From Pelecanus crispus (Eukaryota; Chordata; Aves; Pelecaniformes; Pelecanidae), in NCBI RefSeq assembly GCF_030463565.1, contig NC_134649.1:31211044-31275043 (forward strand): DNA of 64,000 nucleotides. The letters run 5' to 3'. The translations under genes were made by a program, and so were the position numbers. Below the pieces are notes generated by a model. The model saw only the letters and a list, made by a program, of their open reading frames with translations, made no database searches and was not told the DNA's origin. Of this stretch, positions 39,401 to 54,400 are shown one piece after another (within the stretch, counting starts at the first letter, position 1; each line of letters begins with the position of its first letter).

Positions 39401-42400
39401 TGTTTGTTTGTCCAGGTGATTGGCCACAGTAACTTTGGCTCCATCAGGGCCACAACATGTGTGTATAAAGGTAAGGAGAAAAGTAGGTGAAAAGTAGGTG
39501 ATGCTTTGAGAAAAGACCCCAGGAAGAGTGTGTGAAGAGATGTACAACTAGAAAGCTCTTGATTATGCTGCAGTTCCAGATCTTGAGCCTTCTCTTCCCC
39601 AGTTCATCCACTGGCTTTTCCAGGAAGTCAGAAGGATGGAGGATTGTGTGATGCCGGAGTGAAGAGGTGGAAGGGGAATGCTGGGGCTGTCACAAAGCTC
39701 CTTTGTGAGCCACATTCTTTTCTGTGGGAGCAGTGTCAGGTTCTGCTTCTCTAACGATGAGCCAGGTGGCAGGGATTTACTGTATGGCATCTCTTTTTCT
39801 TTCAGGGAAATGGATTTATGAGGTGCTCATCTCCTCCCAGGGACTCATGCAGATTGGCTGGTGTACTCTCAACTGCAGATTTAATCAGGAGGTAATGTAA
39901 CTGCTGCATGTGGCACAGGGCTGCTCTGTGTTCCACCACTGCTTTTTAGGTCAGTGTGGAGCATCGCATTGGTGCTGTGCTCCTGCCCTGCTGGCATTTT
40001 GTGCCCAGCACACACACTAGAAATACCAGGTCTGCTGTTTTAAAAATTTTTACTAGACTCTCTGGTCTGTGTTCACAGAATGGTGCACAATGGGAAAGAC
40101 TTGCACACTGGGTGTGTTGCTGTGCTCTTGCTGCATGTAGCCTCTGCTATGTGCTGTCTTTCAGCTGGAGTCTTCTCCAGAGACTGTGTGGGTCTGCAGT
40201 GCTGGCAGCCTGTCTCTTGGGGTGGCCCTCAGCAGCTGGTGCTATGGGGCTTTTTTGCCCAGGAGAGGCAGGCCCAGGACATCTCTTCTCAGGGAGCAGA
40301 TAGGATGTTTGATGCTGAGAAGGGATGTCAGCTGCAGAGTTCACTAACTTGCCACTCTGCAACATGTGAGAGGGGAGGTGACAAGCATCCTGGGGGGCTG
40401 CTTTGACAGAGTTTGGAATTATAGTATGCCAGTATTCTTCTTCTGATCCAAAAATGGGTAGGGAATGGTGTATTTCTCTGAACCAAAGATCACAGGCCAT
40501 TGGATTCACATTTTCCCAGACAGAGCATGTGTACTGTCAGCTGCTCTCCCTGTCTGTTGGTCTCCCTCTTAAAGCTGCTCTTGCAATGAGAGGGATCCTC
40601 TGTGCTTGGTCTGGTCTGAGTCTCCTCTTTCATACTTCGGTGCAGGAAGGAGTTGGAGATACACCAGATTCATATGCATATGATGGAAACAGGGTGCGCA
40701 AGTGGAACGTGACGACTACCAACTATGGCAAAGTGAGTAGCTGTCCTCCCAGGAATGGGATGTGGAGTAAGGAGAATAAAGCAGGTGGCTCCTCCTGCTC
40801 ACTGGATTCTGCTGGGCCCTGTGAAATGCCCTCAAGCTGTCCTCTCTGCTTCAGTCTACTCTTGGGGAGGCTGTGTGCCAGCAGTTGTTTGTACTTCAGG
40901 GGTGCTGGACACGCTGTGCGGGTGCTTTGTTTAGCAGCCCCAGCAGACTGATTCCTGGCATAGTGCTGCTGTTGGTCTCTGGAAGGCTCTGGTTCTCTGT
41001 AGCACATCAGAGGATGATGCAGTGTTGGAATAAATATGTTTGATCCCATGCATGTTCCTAGTGCTGGGGGGAAAAAAGATCCCAATCAGTGGCTTATGTG
41101 CAGCTTCCAGAAGTGTCTGAGAATGCTATGTGAGCTGCTGTGAGAAGGAACTCTCTCTTCAGCCCTTAATCACAAGGGGTTGGTTGGGTTGCAGTCTTTC
41201 TTCTGATGTGGGAACACCCTGGATATATGTTTAACCTTTTCTCTCCCTTTACTGCAGTCTTGGGCAGCAGGAGACATCGTCAGCTGTCTGATAGACCTTG
41301 ATGAGGGCACCATTGCTTTCTGCTTGTAAGCATCTTTGCCCAGTTCCCTGCTTTGGTGATGTCTGTGTGTAGTATAAAGGTTTCCTCACTGCTCAGCAGG
41401 TTGCTAAGCCCTATTTCTGCCCTCTCCCCTTCAAGTTCCTCAGTAGTTCCAGCCTTTGCTTTTCTGCTTTGTGTTCAGAAACCATATAAACAGGCTGTTG
41501 AGTCTCCTAAGTTCAGGTGAGAGCATTTTGCGGAAAGACATTCAAACTACAAAATCTGTGTAAAGTTTGCTAGGATTTTGGAGGGGAGGCCATCTCTCAT
41601 GATGCTTAATACTATAATTGGCTGAGCCACACTGATTGCTTTTGTGGCCAGTGTAGACCTTGCCTGTCCTAGATTCACAAGGAGCTGTGGAAAGGCTGGT
41701 AAATCTCCAGCCTCTAACTGCCATGCACAATGAGCAGAGACCAGGCTGAATAAGAATTGTTCCCTGGCCCTAAAGTACAGCCTGCAACAAGTCATCCAGA
41801 ACTAAAAACGATTAGATGCTCCATGTCATCTTTTAGAGGAGAGCATTATCCTTCTATTTCCACCAACATCAAACAGATGAGGCCAAAAATGTCACCTGCC
41901 TTTAAGATGTCTTGCTGGTTAGTTATCTTGTAAGGATTTGGGTTCCACTTGAAGCCAAGTGGGCTCTGCATATTGTGCAGACTCCAGTGCCTTCCTGTGC
42001 TGTCGTATGAAAATGGGAGTGCTGCTGTGCTTCCCAGGGCTCTTGCTCAGCAAAGCTGTGATGTTTGCATGTGTGCCAGGTTAAGAGTGGCAGGAGGCAC
42101 AACTGGCTGATGTGTCTGTGTTGGCAAGTTGCTGGGAGGGGAATGTGGATACCTGGATTGCCCAGTTGACCTCAGAACCCTCTTACTGTGGCTAAAATCT
42201 TGTGGGTTTTCCTTCTTTCAGGAATGGCATATCTCTGGGAACAGCTTTTGATAACATCACAAGGGGCGCTGGAATGGCTTACTTCCCTGCAATCAGCCTC
42301 TCGTTCAAAGAGTCCGTTGCTTTTAACTTTGGGAGCCGTCCACTCCGATATCCTTTGGGTGTGGGGAGAGGAGGTCTGAAGGGAGAAGAGCCTATCCTGA

Positions 42401-45400
42401 GACCATCCTTGGAGGCTGTAGAATATACATACCTGACTGCAGTTCACTTTCTTCTGTTGCCACTTGTGCTCAGAGCAGGGTCAAGGAGAGAAGAACCAGA
42501 TATCCCTCAGCTGGAGCAGAACTTCAGGGCACACAAACATCATTGCTGGTCCCTGACAGTTTCTGAAATGAGATTTGCTTTCAGCTCTGAGTCAGCAGCT
42601 GTTGCTGCAGCTGGGGGCTGTCTGTTCCCAGGCACTCAGATCCTGCAAAGATCTCACAGTCCAGTTTTGGAAACCCTGATGCTGCTGAGCCTTTTGGCCA
42701 CTGGTTTCTTCTACCTCCCAGCCATATGGGACCTCTGACATGATATTAGTGTTTTCTGCTGCCTTCCTGTGCGAATGCTGAGATCTGCACCTCCTGTCAG
42801 AGCAGTCCTGGGTGTGCCTGTTGATAGCTGTAGTGGAGGTTCCTGTTGGTCTTTCTGATGAGAGCAGAAGTGTGGTATGAAATACTTGCTGCTTGCAATA
42901 TTGAGGAAGTGGGGATAAGAGCTTGTGGCTTATTATCCATTTAGAAGGCACTGTGGTTTGAACTGTGACTGAGGCATGCGTGGGTATAAAGTAAAATAGA
43001 GACACAGTCTTTTCCTTGCACAAACAAAAGAAGTCCTGAAAGGATCACATTGCATTTTCCCTTAACACTTGCCTACTTATCCAGTGGAAGGTTACCGCCC
43101 CTTGCAAGATCCTCCTGTTGCAGACCTAGCGAAGGCTCGCAAGCTGCTAGGCTACTTGAAGAATGTGATCCATATCGGAATAGATGTGACGGTAGGCTAA
43201 TGTTACTGGGCGGATCTGTGGGGCACCGTGCTGGGAAATGTGGTTCTGCACTTCTCAGCACGTGCTGGCAGCTCAGATGTTTCCATACACCTGAGAGTCT
43301 AAATGCTTTTGCATGGGACATGCATGTCCCTGGAGCTCTTCGGCTTACAAAATGGGATTCCTGATAGTTCCAGGACTTAATTTAAATCATACCGGGTGGG
43401 CTTTGTTGTTCTCAGTCCTATGAAGTTTCATTCCCAGTATGCAAGAGGTGATGTTTGTCAGGGTCAGAACTGCTGGCTTTGGTTTTGCAGCCTTGAAAGA
43501 AGCTTGTTCATATCCTAAACCTTTTACTGATGTCCTGGTGCAGTAATGTGGTGAAATTCTGTCAGGTCTGCCTTGAGAACTGTTTTGGCTGTGGCAATGT
43601 TCACTAGAAACCATTTTTTTTCTGCTAGGGTGAGAGATGATCAGTTCATGCCCAAAGCATAGGGAACACCATCTGTTATGGTCTTGGCTTGAATGGAGGC
43701 CTGCTTTACTCGTTGATATCCTCTATAGGGATTCCCATTTGCAGATGAAGATCATGTACACTTGAACCCTTTTGGAAAAACATTGTCAAGGTGCATGCAT
43801 ATGGCTGATAGTAACTGACATCTGGACTGCACTACAACTCTCCAGAGGCATGGACCTGGCTGCTTTGCCACCCGAAATTCCCATGTTCAAGGTTTTTACT
43901 GCAATCAGGCATGGGGGAGCAAACAGTGGCTGCTCCAGGCCTCCAGTTCATTCAGTTGTTGGTGTATGGGTGTATTGGACTGGATCCAAGCCATGTGTTT
44001 TTTCTGGATTTGTCATTGCAGGAGGGGAAACTGGTGGAGAAGGACACATCCATGTGGCAGCTGCAGGGAGAACCCACAGTGTTGATTACATTAGCCCACA
44101 TCTTCAATTATTTCTCCCCTCTTATGGTGAGTTTTACCTGCCCATTGCAAGCTTCTGTAGGTGCCTGTTACTGTGCTTGCAAGGGGAGGTAAACCTCAGC
44201 TTTCACTGGGGAGTGGCTGTGCCTTGGAGAACTGTTGACCTGGCTCTCTGTCTGCAGTGCAAGGTGTACCTGGTGGAAGATGTGCTCATGACCTTTCTGT
44301 TGAGCATCCTTGAGCGAGGGGGGGCAGTGGAGGCCCATCCCCTTATTCAGCAGCTGCTGGATCTCATGTGGCTTCTTATGGAGGTGAGTTGCTAGGGTGC
44401 TGGTTCCTCCTCAGGGATCACAGGGAGACCATGGGAGGTGCTGAGGACAGGAGCCTTCCCTAGAAAATGCTGGTAGTGATCAGCTTCTTTCCATTCCTGG
44501 TGACAAGTTCCTGGGGTTTTCAGGTTCCACCCTCTCACCTAGCTCATCTGGCTGCTGCTTCACACCCAGGGAATGAGGGTTGAGTGCAGAGTAATTTGTA
44601 ATGGCAACACTGGGAATGCGCTAACAAGGCATTTCTAAGCTTCTCCTACTGCTAAAGGAACTGGTGATGTTGAATAACTTCCTACTTCTGGGAACATCAA
44701 ATTTATCAATAAGAAATAAGTTGGTCTCTTGGATGTTGTTAATACTTATGTGACTGTGGAGGTCTTAAATGCTGTCATGTGCCCCAAGAGATAGATCAGA
44801 GTGTGCAGTACTGGGGCGGAAATGGGCACTGCACTCTTACCACCTCTAGCACTGCTGGGGAAAAACCTCCTCCAACTTCACATGCCCCTTCCTGTCCAAG
44901 CTGGATGAGGTCACTCCTTCCTGGGACACTTGTTTGAGGCAGCCTTTGCTAGCCACTGGGAAGCTGCTGCTGGAGTGGTTACACAGAGACAATCACTGCC
45001 AGGGATCTGTTTGGAGACAGCATGTCTGTCCTTTGGGGTAACAATTAACAGATACAGGCACTGGCCCAACCAGCTGTCATGAAAAGTTTAACTGAAAAAT
45101 GTCATGACCCCCTCAGACCCATCGTCTTAGAAGTAAAGCTGAACACCCTGGTAGGGCTGCTGTGTGTGTGGAAGAGTTGGCTCTCATCCTGCTGGTTGGC
45201 TATGAGTTGGACTCCAAAAGACAGCCGTTCCGTTATCACAATTACAGACGAATAACTTCATTCCTTTCTGGGTTGGTTCTGCCAACACTGTGTGTTGGGT
45301 AGGTTCAGGGGATACGAGGATGGGTGACTCAGCCCAGCTAAATAGGACCTGAGACTTTGGCTTTTTGTAGATGACTTTTGGGTTGGTTTTATTAGTACAG

Positions 45401-48400
45401 AAACTTGTTTTCCTGTAGCAAAACAACAGTACCAACTTCTGCTTTGACTCTCTCCTGTGGAGTCAGATGGACAAACACTGTGGGTACAGAGCACCTGCTT
45501 TTTCAGTTCAGAAGTGAATGCTTCCTTCCAAGGTCACACTCTGGGAACTATAGCTGTTCCCAACTCCATGCTGTTGCTGTTCAATGTGTTTCTTATTTTC
45601 TTAGGAGTATGAAGTGCATGAGTGCCTCAAGCAGCTACTGATGTCCCTGCTGCGGGCTTACAGGTTCTCCCCTATCATCCCAGACCTGGGATTACAAGTG
45701 AGTTGCACTTCTGAATCCCCAGGAAGCTGTGACTAGCCAGCTTCTGTTATGTCCCCTTGTCCAAAGGTACACAATGTTTTGGATTTTGCAGTTGCTTGAT
45801 CCAGAGATGGTGGTTCTGTCACATTGTACCTATTGGAGAGTCGTATCCTCTTCTGTAGATGAAGTCATTTTTGTTTCTTCTGTTTCCCTAGATTCACTAC
45901 CTACGGCTCACCATTGCAGTCCTGAAGCATGAGAAATCCAGGAAATATCTACTCAGCAATGTTCTGTATCCTTTGTACCTCCTCTAGTCTCAGTTCTCCC
46001 TGACCTCAATAATGCAGCCAAGGAGACTTCAAGGATTTGCAGGTCCTGGGAGGCAGAAGCCACCCTATCTTTGAGAGGTCATTTCTAATTTCTCAGGTCT
46101 CCTCTGTCTGTCTGACACCATTCCCTGCAAAGTCCTGCTTTGAGGAGGGGGAGCAGTGTCATATAGTTCACATGCTGCTAACACAGAGGACTTCATTTCT
46201 ACCTGACTGACCTCGCTAATGTCCCCTAAAGTAAAAACACTTTCAGAGCAGTCCAGCTGCCATGCTAGCATTTGGGCAGCTGCTGTGATAACTGCGTGGG
46301 GCTTCTCCCAGGAGGAGGGGGCTCTGGATCTTGCAGAGCTTTGAGTGGTTATTTGGAGAGGGGTCTCTCACTACACGTCTGGAAACATGCCCTGTACCTT
46401 CTCCCGACATAGCTTCTACACTTGCTTTAACTTGGCCCCAGCTTCGATGTGCTCCGTTCGGTTGTGTTCTTCTACATTAAGAGCCCACTGCGTGTGGAGG
46501 AGGCTGGTTTGCAGGAGCTCATTCCCACCACGTGGTGGCCAAACCGCTTCACCAAGGAGGTGAGTAAGGGCACGTCCACTAAGGAGGCTGAAGAAATTTT
46601 GTGGCCTGCTGTCCCCATTGTTTTCTGGCTGAGGAAATTGGATAGCCCATGTTTCCAGCTGCGTTAGCACTGGTGGACCCTGCAGAGCTGTATGAGAGCT
46701 GTACCATTGCTCTGTCACCTTTATTGTCCCCTTAGAGGGGATGTTTGGGGTGCGTTGCTCAGGACAGGGGAGGGGGACAGTTTTCTATGGCAACAGATTT
46801 GGAAGGGAACTTCACAGCGTCTAAGGAATTACAGGTTGACTTATGTGTCCTCAAAAGATCTCCTGCCCTTACTCATTACAAAGCCAGGGAAGGCCTGTTC
46901 AGGTGTGCTGCCAGCTGCAGTCACATAATTCCACATTGTTTCAGTGAGTTTCTGTTTGCCCTTTGGCAAGACATTTTCCCCATGCAATGATCTCCTACTG
47001 ATCAGTGTCTGTCCCCCAACCAGGGCAAGGAGAGTAAGGAGGTGAAGGAGGAGAGTGCTGAGGAGAGACTGAGGCGGCGGGCATATGAAAGAGGCTGCCA
47101 GCGACTCAAGAAACGCATTGAAGGTCTGTGAGGAAGGGGGGAAATTGCGAAGATCCCATACCTTTTGTGCAGCCAGGTTGACCAACCCTTGAGCTGTTTC
47201 CAAATACCCTTCACGACCTGAAGTCCACCTGTGTTTCTACCAGAACCGGCTGTGCTGCAGAGGCAGGGGCCAGCCATGCCATTATTTGGTGTAGGGGTAT
47301 GAGTGCTGGGACCCCACTGCACAGACTGCAGCATCCCAACATGGGACATGAGCAAAACAAAATTCCCCTTTAGGGGCATTGTTTATCGGCTATGGATGAA
47401 TTTATTGGTAGGTGGCAGAGGTAAAAATTGTCACAGTGATAGGATTGGCATTCTGCTGGCACCAGTTCTTCCTGGGCCCCCTCTGCTGAGGAGGTAGCCT
47501 TTCTCCTGGGGACAGGGTACACAGTTGGTGTTAATATGAGTAGTTACCCTCCAGTGCTTGTTTTCTGATGGCAGACATGTGTCCCCATTTTAGTGGTGGA
47601 AGGTCTCCAGGTTCAGATTCTGAAGCTGCTGCTGAACAACAAGGACAGAGGAGGGGTAAGTTCTCTGTGGATCTTTTGCTACAGTATCTCCACATCACAG
47701 GACTTGTAAGGTATAGGTTTACCACCTGCTTTTCCTCCTGACAGGGGGAAGCCTCCAGATACATCTTCCTAAACAAATTCCGCAAGTTTCTTCAGGAGAA
47801 TGCTAGCAACAGAGGGGTAAGTCAGAGGGCCAGCCATCCTGCAAGCCTCACCCTGAGAGCTCTCTGGCATCTTCAGGCTGGGAGCTCTGCTCTTTTGGCT
47901 GGGCTGCTTCCAGCAGTTGATCAACTGAGGTCTACATATGCCAGGGAGTGGGGAGGAGGGAGAAGATCTGAGGCTAGAAACCAGGCAGCTTATCCAAGTC
48001 CTATGCAGTGATTTGTGGGAAAGCGGTCCTTGGGAACAGCCTTGGGTGGGAGCTGAACGTCATCCTAAAATCTCTCAGGGAGCACAGCTGTGGAGTGCTC
48101 TGTCGTGGCTGGCCTGCTGGCTTTGGCATCCTCTTCACTGCTTAGGTGGGGACTGTTCTGGCCCTGGATTAGGCTGCTGGCCTGCAGCTTTGGCAGGTAG
48201 ACATCCGCTGTTGCAGGAAACCCTTTCTTGACCTGCATCTCTGTGTTCGTGATCAGCCCCATCTTTTATGGTGGAGCATGTGGTATCCATCCTCCTCTGT
48301 CAGACCAGCTTGTTTCAGTGCCCAGGACTTTCTAGAGGTGGAAACCGCTGCCTACCGTCAGGGCTGGGCTCTCTCCCAGTGCTGGAAGCTAGAGATAATA

Positions 48401-51400
48401 GCAAGGCTGAGGACACAAAGTTTCTGCCTGCCCCATGTGGCCACTGGGACTAAGATGCACTTTCAGACCTGCCCTGATGGCTGAACTCTCATTCTTGCCC
48501 TAGAATTTGACTGTGTTGTGCCCACCAGAGTACATGGTGTGCTTCCTGCACCGGCTTATTGCTGCCCTGCGTTTCTTCTGGGATGGCCACAAGGCAAAGA
48601 CCCCTGCTGCCCTGAGCAGTGAAGGTAAGGCTTGGAGAAGCTTTGGGGACATTTCTGTGGTTAGGACAAGGTTTGCCTCTTGGCAGTGCTCTCCAGGATG
48701 CTAGAAATCTTGTGTTTCTCATGGGTGCTTGAGCCTTCTGTAGAAGGAACTGCATCTGTAGTTCCCAGTCACCCTGGGAAATTCCTGTGTGCAAATCTAT
48801 TCCAGTTAACATTGAGACTTGCAAAGGGGCACCTGTGCTGTTTGCTAGTTTCCCCTGTATGCTCTGGAGCAGAGTCTGATATTGATTATGAGTTCGTAGG
48901 AGGGCAGCTCAGTCATCCTGTAGTCAAAGTTTAGGCGAAGATATTTGTTTTTGTGGTTCCCAGACTGGGGGATTAAGTGGAAACCAAGTCAGTGCCAGTT
49001 GCTTTCCCACCATCAAACCCCACCTTGCCTGTCCTGCCATAATCTGCTTGGCACTCCCTTTCCTTACTTTAGGCTGACCCTTTGTCTAGACTCAGTAAGT
49101 GCCTTACGATCCTTGTGGGACTAAGTGACAGAGCTGGAGCAGCCAGGTGGAGAGCTGCCAAGTTTTCTGATGATCCAGTTTCCCCCAGTGACTGTGGCTG
49201 GGAGGGAGGAAGTGCTGGGAGGCTTGTTGTCAGTGGCCATCGGTTGCTCCTGTTCCGGCGTGGATCTTATGCTTGCTTCATTGTGGAAATCACCTCTGCC
49301 TTCATGGCTTGTGCTTCTATGACAACAAAAGTTGTCACTAAATGTTAGTCCAGGCTGGGCCCTGGGGTCTGTCTTAGGAGGGCTTGCATGTCTGCATGGG
49401 ACTCATGGAAAACCAAATCTCCTCTGCTTCAGAGGCATATATCCCTCCTCAACTCTTCTATAATGGGAAGGTGGATTATTTTGACCTTCAGCGACTGGGA
49501 GGTCTCCTGTCTCATCTTAAGAAGACTCTGAAAGGTAAGTGCTGTCATTTCCAATACCTGCATCCAGGTCCTGGCTGGAGTTCACCCAAGAGACATCCCA
49601 GGGAGGGAGCCGTGGGTAATGAATTGTGATTAAATTTAAGGAGAGGAGACTTGAATTTTAATGAGATGCAAGTTATGCTGAAGAAGACACCGTCCCTCTT
49701 GGGTGGAGCATCCTTTAAGTTAACAGTTTACTGTTTATATCCCTGAATGGGGCCTGTGGTTGGTGGAGGGAAGAGGGTGGTCTAGGACTGGGGCTGGGAG
49801 CTGTCAAAGCGCTGACTGTCAGCCTGGCTCTGCTGGCTGTGAAGGATGTCCAAGATTTACTTGCTGTACCACTCTGGGCAAGAAATAGCAGCCCTGTGTA
49901 TGTACTGCAGCTGTGCATTTGTATGCAGCACGCTACTCTGGTAACAGACTTTCAAAGCCTTCCTTTTGGAAGGGTTCGAAACCCCTAGCTGTTCAGTCGG
50001 ACTTGGTTTGTCTCTGGTTTCTGGCTAATGTGGCACTTGCTTTGGCTCAGATCTCTCTTTTCCTTCCCCAGTGTGTTTGAAAGGTTAGGACCATTTTCCC
50101 TGTCTCAAGTTGATCCCCGGCTGTTCAAAATTAGATTACTTAACTTGAGAACCATGTAATCTTCTCTGGTCTCTTACCAAGGTCTTCCTGGCCAGCTTTA
50201 AAGACAGGGCTATGGACTAGAGGACACATTGTTCAGGCTTTGTACAGCATAGCTGTCAGCGCAGCCTTCCTCTGGGCTGAGAATGGTTTCTGGTCCAAGT
50301 CTCAGTCCTAGTGACTTGAGGATATATCATGGGACAGCACTGAAGAGCTGGATGCTTAAAAAATAGTCTCAGGCCCTGAGTTTCCTTCCCTACGCTAGTC
50401 CAGTTTGGCCCTGGTGGTTGTCTCCTGGTTCCTCAGTTATTCTATTTGTTGCTGGTAGGACCAGGAACAGAAATGGGTCCTGGGTGAGCAGCACCCATCA
50501 CTGCTTGATCTCTGCTATGTTAGCAACATCAGTTGTATTCCATGTAAGGAAGCTGGGGGGAAGGTGAGCTTGTTCTGATGCAGCACCCAGCTTCACTGGC
50601 TGCTGCTTTACTGACAAGAAGCAGGAAAGAGGATGAGCCTAGGGCTGCCTCATGGGAAGTGAAGGGTGACTCCTGCATTCACAGCTGCTTTGGTGTGCTC
50701 TGTGCAGATGACCTGGCTGCAAAAGCCAATGTCCTGATCGACCCTGCGGAGCTGCAGGCAGTGACTATGGACGACCTTGATGAAGATGAGGAATCGGCAA
50801 CATCGGCAGCACAAGTGAGCCGTGTACTGTTATTCAACTGTGGGGGCCCTGGTGCCAGGGCAGCAAGCTCAGCATCTGGCTAGAAAAGCTTTGCTTTAGA
50901 GGAGGGCAGTGACTGGGCCAGGACTGTAACCAGCCCATGGGCAGTCAAATAAACAGCTGCACTTGCATGAGGGTCACTGGAAATCAGCAAGGTCCTGGAT
51001 ACACCAAGTTTAAGCAGCAAAATTGTCTTTGCTCTGCTGTCTCACTACCCGACTGATCTGAATATACCCCCTCCCCTCCATGGCAGCTCTTGGTGTTTGC
51101 ATTTGAAAGGGTGCAAGGCAACTGCAGACAGAGCAGATTCTTGCTGTGCAGATCTAGTGCTTGTACCTCGCATGGGCCCTTAGAGGAAGGAATATCCATT
51201 TGCTAACCTGGCACTGCTGGCCCAGCCATGATAGGAAGGGTATCTGCTCACCTTCCAGTGGCCACTGTGCATCTGTACCAACATCCTTGCAGGGACAAAA
51301 GAGGAATAGCAGGCAGCCAAACAGCTAGAACTGTTTCTCCCTTAATTTCTTTTCAGTCTCAGCGTCCCTCTGCTGCCCTGGCCATTGGTGGAGCTCTCGC

Positions 51401-54400
51401 TAGACCTGGCTGGCTCAGCTCCCCCACCCTGGGCCGTGCCAACCGCTTCCTCAGCACAGCAGCCGTCAGCCTGATGAACCCGCGGCGGCCTCTTGGCACC
51501 CTGGAGAAGATCAAAGTGCGCACGCTAAGTGTGGAGCAGCGGACAGAAGAGGACAGTGAGTACTTCCGCTGCATGCTAGCGTGGCCCAGGTGGTCCCTGG
51601 GAGAATGGTGTCTTCCAGCTCCCAGTACTCTCAAGAGGAAAGCAACCTATTTACTGCCTGCATTGTTCCTTCCCATTCTCAGAACATGCTGACACCCACA
51701 AGTCCACAGTTAACCACTTTACCATCCTGAACATGACACTCTCTGCTTGTAAGAAGACGCTGCCTTGGTTCCTGCAAGTGCAGTGAGACTTTGCAGGGGT
51801 GTAGTTCAAAGGCAGCCATAGCCACACTTGCTCTGAACACAGACCAGCCAGAGGATGACATGTGCAGTAGCAGCACCATTGCTGTTGGGGCGGGCCAGGC
51901 AGGCCTCTGAAGCATGTACAGGGCTCAAGGAAGTGGGACTTGCATGGCCTGGGTCTGTTTGAACAGATCTGGCAGGTCAGCCTGGTGCAGGCAGTGAGAT
52001 GGGAAAGGTGTGTATCTAGTGAATCACATCGGCTGGGAAGGAGCACTGTGTTACAGAGGCACAGCAGGACCTTTGGCTTCAGAGAGGTGCAGGCAGAAGC
52101 TGAGGTGCCAAAACGCCTTGCTGAGAACTTCTCTTCGTCTTGGGGTTGCATTTGCAGTTGAAGGCAGCCATGGAAATGAGGGTCTCTTACTGGGCAGACC
52201 CCCTGAGGAGCCAGACCAGCCCATCACAGAGAACTCCCTCCTGGAAGTCCTGGATGGGATAGTGATGATGTACAATCTCAGTGTCCACCAGCAGCTTGGG
52301 AAGGTAAGCAGCACGTGCTATGCAAGAATCCATTTCCCCAACCTCCGTGTTTCTACACTGACTCTGTTTTCTGCTTATTTAGTGTGTATGCCCTTTCCTT
52401 CTCCTCCTAACCCCCATGGGGGATCTGGTTGCATGCTTATGTGTCTAGGGAAAAAAATACCCTCATTTATTGTTGGAATCTGCTTGTTTTTCAGATGGTT
52501 GGTGTGTCAGATGATGTGAATGAATACGCCATGGCACTGAAAGACACAGAGGAAAAAATCAGCCGCTGCCCAAAGAGAGTAAGTGTCTCTGGACTGCCAG
52601 CTTCCTTCTCTGGTGGAGCCTCAGTATCTCACAAAAAGGATGAAGCACAGTGGGTAGTTTCCAGCCTTGGAACAGCCAATGTCTTGGATGGGGTAGTAAC
52701 CCATGTCTGGAGCTAGCAGCCACATTTCATGCTGTGCCAACCCATTGTACCACTGCCTCAAGGAACAGAGGAATTGAAGCAACTGCTTCAGCTTCTCCTG
52801 GACACGCCATAGCAACTTGCAAACCTCTGTGTGCTGCAGACACCTCGGAGACAGTTTCCTGCGGTGGGGACCCACCGGTGCTGGACTTGGGACACATCCG
52901 TCCTATTCCAGCTGCCAGAGACTGAGTGTATCTGATGATACATTAAAAAAAATATCCCTGACAGCAGTTGACCCTAAGCTGCTGCCCACACTGGACCAGC
53001 ATCTGCATCAGGCCTTGTGGGCTGCAGCTGAGACCAATAAGTGTTCTTTATATCACTGCTTCCCACTCCCTCTGCAGAAGGGCTGCTGACCCCTTTCCAT
53101 CCTGCTGGTACTCCCTAGCTAGCTGCAAGGTGGAATTTGCTTTTGCATTTTTTATCCCTCTCTGAAAAAGAATGCTGTAAATGGGAATGACATCTGCCCT
53201 CACATCTCTGCACTCTTTTCAGAGGAGAGACATCCACGAGGAACTGCTGAAGAGCCAAAAGGTCTTCTCCGAGAAGCTCAATCACCTAAGTCGACGCCTC
53301 GCCTGGATAAATGTCACCATTTATTCAAAGGTGGGCAGGAGCATAATGTGAGCAGCTCAGAGGAGACCAAGCAATTGTGCCTCTGTATCTGTGCTGCTCA
53401 ACTTGCATGTCACAGGTGTCACTTTCCCTGCTGTTGGAGTAATGCTGATGATCTGTGGGGCTTGTTTTTCCTTTCTTGTGAGTCAGAGACTCCTTCCTAG
53501 GCCTGGGTGTCATCCTGTCCCAGGCTTGGTCCCCCAGTGTTTATTAGGACACAGCCCAGTCTGTTCTGAGCTGTGCGTGGTGCTGTAGGCTTTTCCTTGG
53601 GGCATCAGGCCGCTGCACCACAGACAGAAGGGTTCAGGTCAAAGGGAGATTCAGTTCTCAGGTCATGTCTAGAGGATAGAGGCTACTGTGAACCATTTCC
53701 CTGTGCTGTGCATCACGGCGGGGGTCTCACTAGTGCTGCTCTTCCTGAAATCTGCAGGATCCAAGCCTAGGTTTTTTTGTTCAGGTGTTCTCCCCTTCTT
53801 CATTTGGTTCCCACGTAGAAAGAGTGCATTCTGCATTTAGTAATGCAGTGACTGTTTGCACAGTTTGTCCTTTCTTCCCTGTAGTCACCATTTTCCAGGA
53901 TAAAATCTCTGGTCTGTTTTCTCATGAGCAGTTTGTGCTCTTATGCTCTGCAGATCTCTTCTTCCTGTCGTCCCTTGCACATTACTGTGCCCCATCTGTG
54001 TTTGTAGCTTTTTTGTGCTAGGGAAGAAGACACATTTTCCTGAACATGCAGTGGCAGCAGGGTCTCTGCATGTGTCCCAGGATGTAAACAGGGAGGGGAA
54101 TAGCGGTAGTTCCTATGAACACGTCTGGCAGAGCTGCAGTGGCTGATCCTGACTCACACGCTCTTTGCTCGTCCCCTCCTTCACTCCCAGAGCAGGACTG
54201 CAAGGCGCAGTGCTGCGCTGCAGAAGCTCTCCAGCTGCATTAGCATAGCCCATGCTTGGCAGAAAATAAACCTTTCTTCCCAGACTGCTCTTGAAAGGCT
54301 GAGGGGCATTAGCAGTGTGCATTACAGGGATCACTGTGATGGCCAATGCAGAAATGCTATTCGTGTCTCTGGATGATCTATTGTCATATTAAACACAGGT

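Noticed and set aside
42340-42365. GT donor at CCTTTGG|GTGTGG for the RNF123 exon ending RPLRY
   Set aside because: It would insert a residue relative to mammals, while the overlapping AT-AC U12 donor, branch site and AC end give the exact protein.
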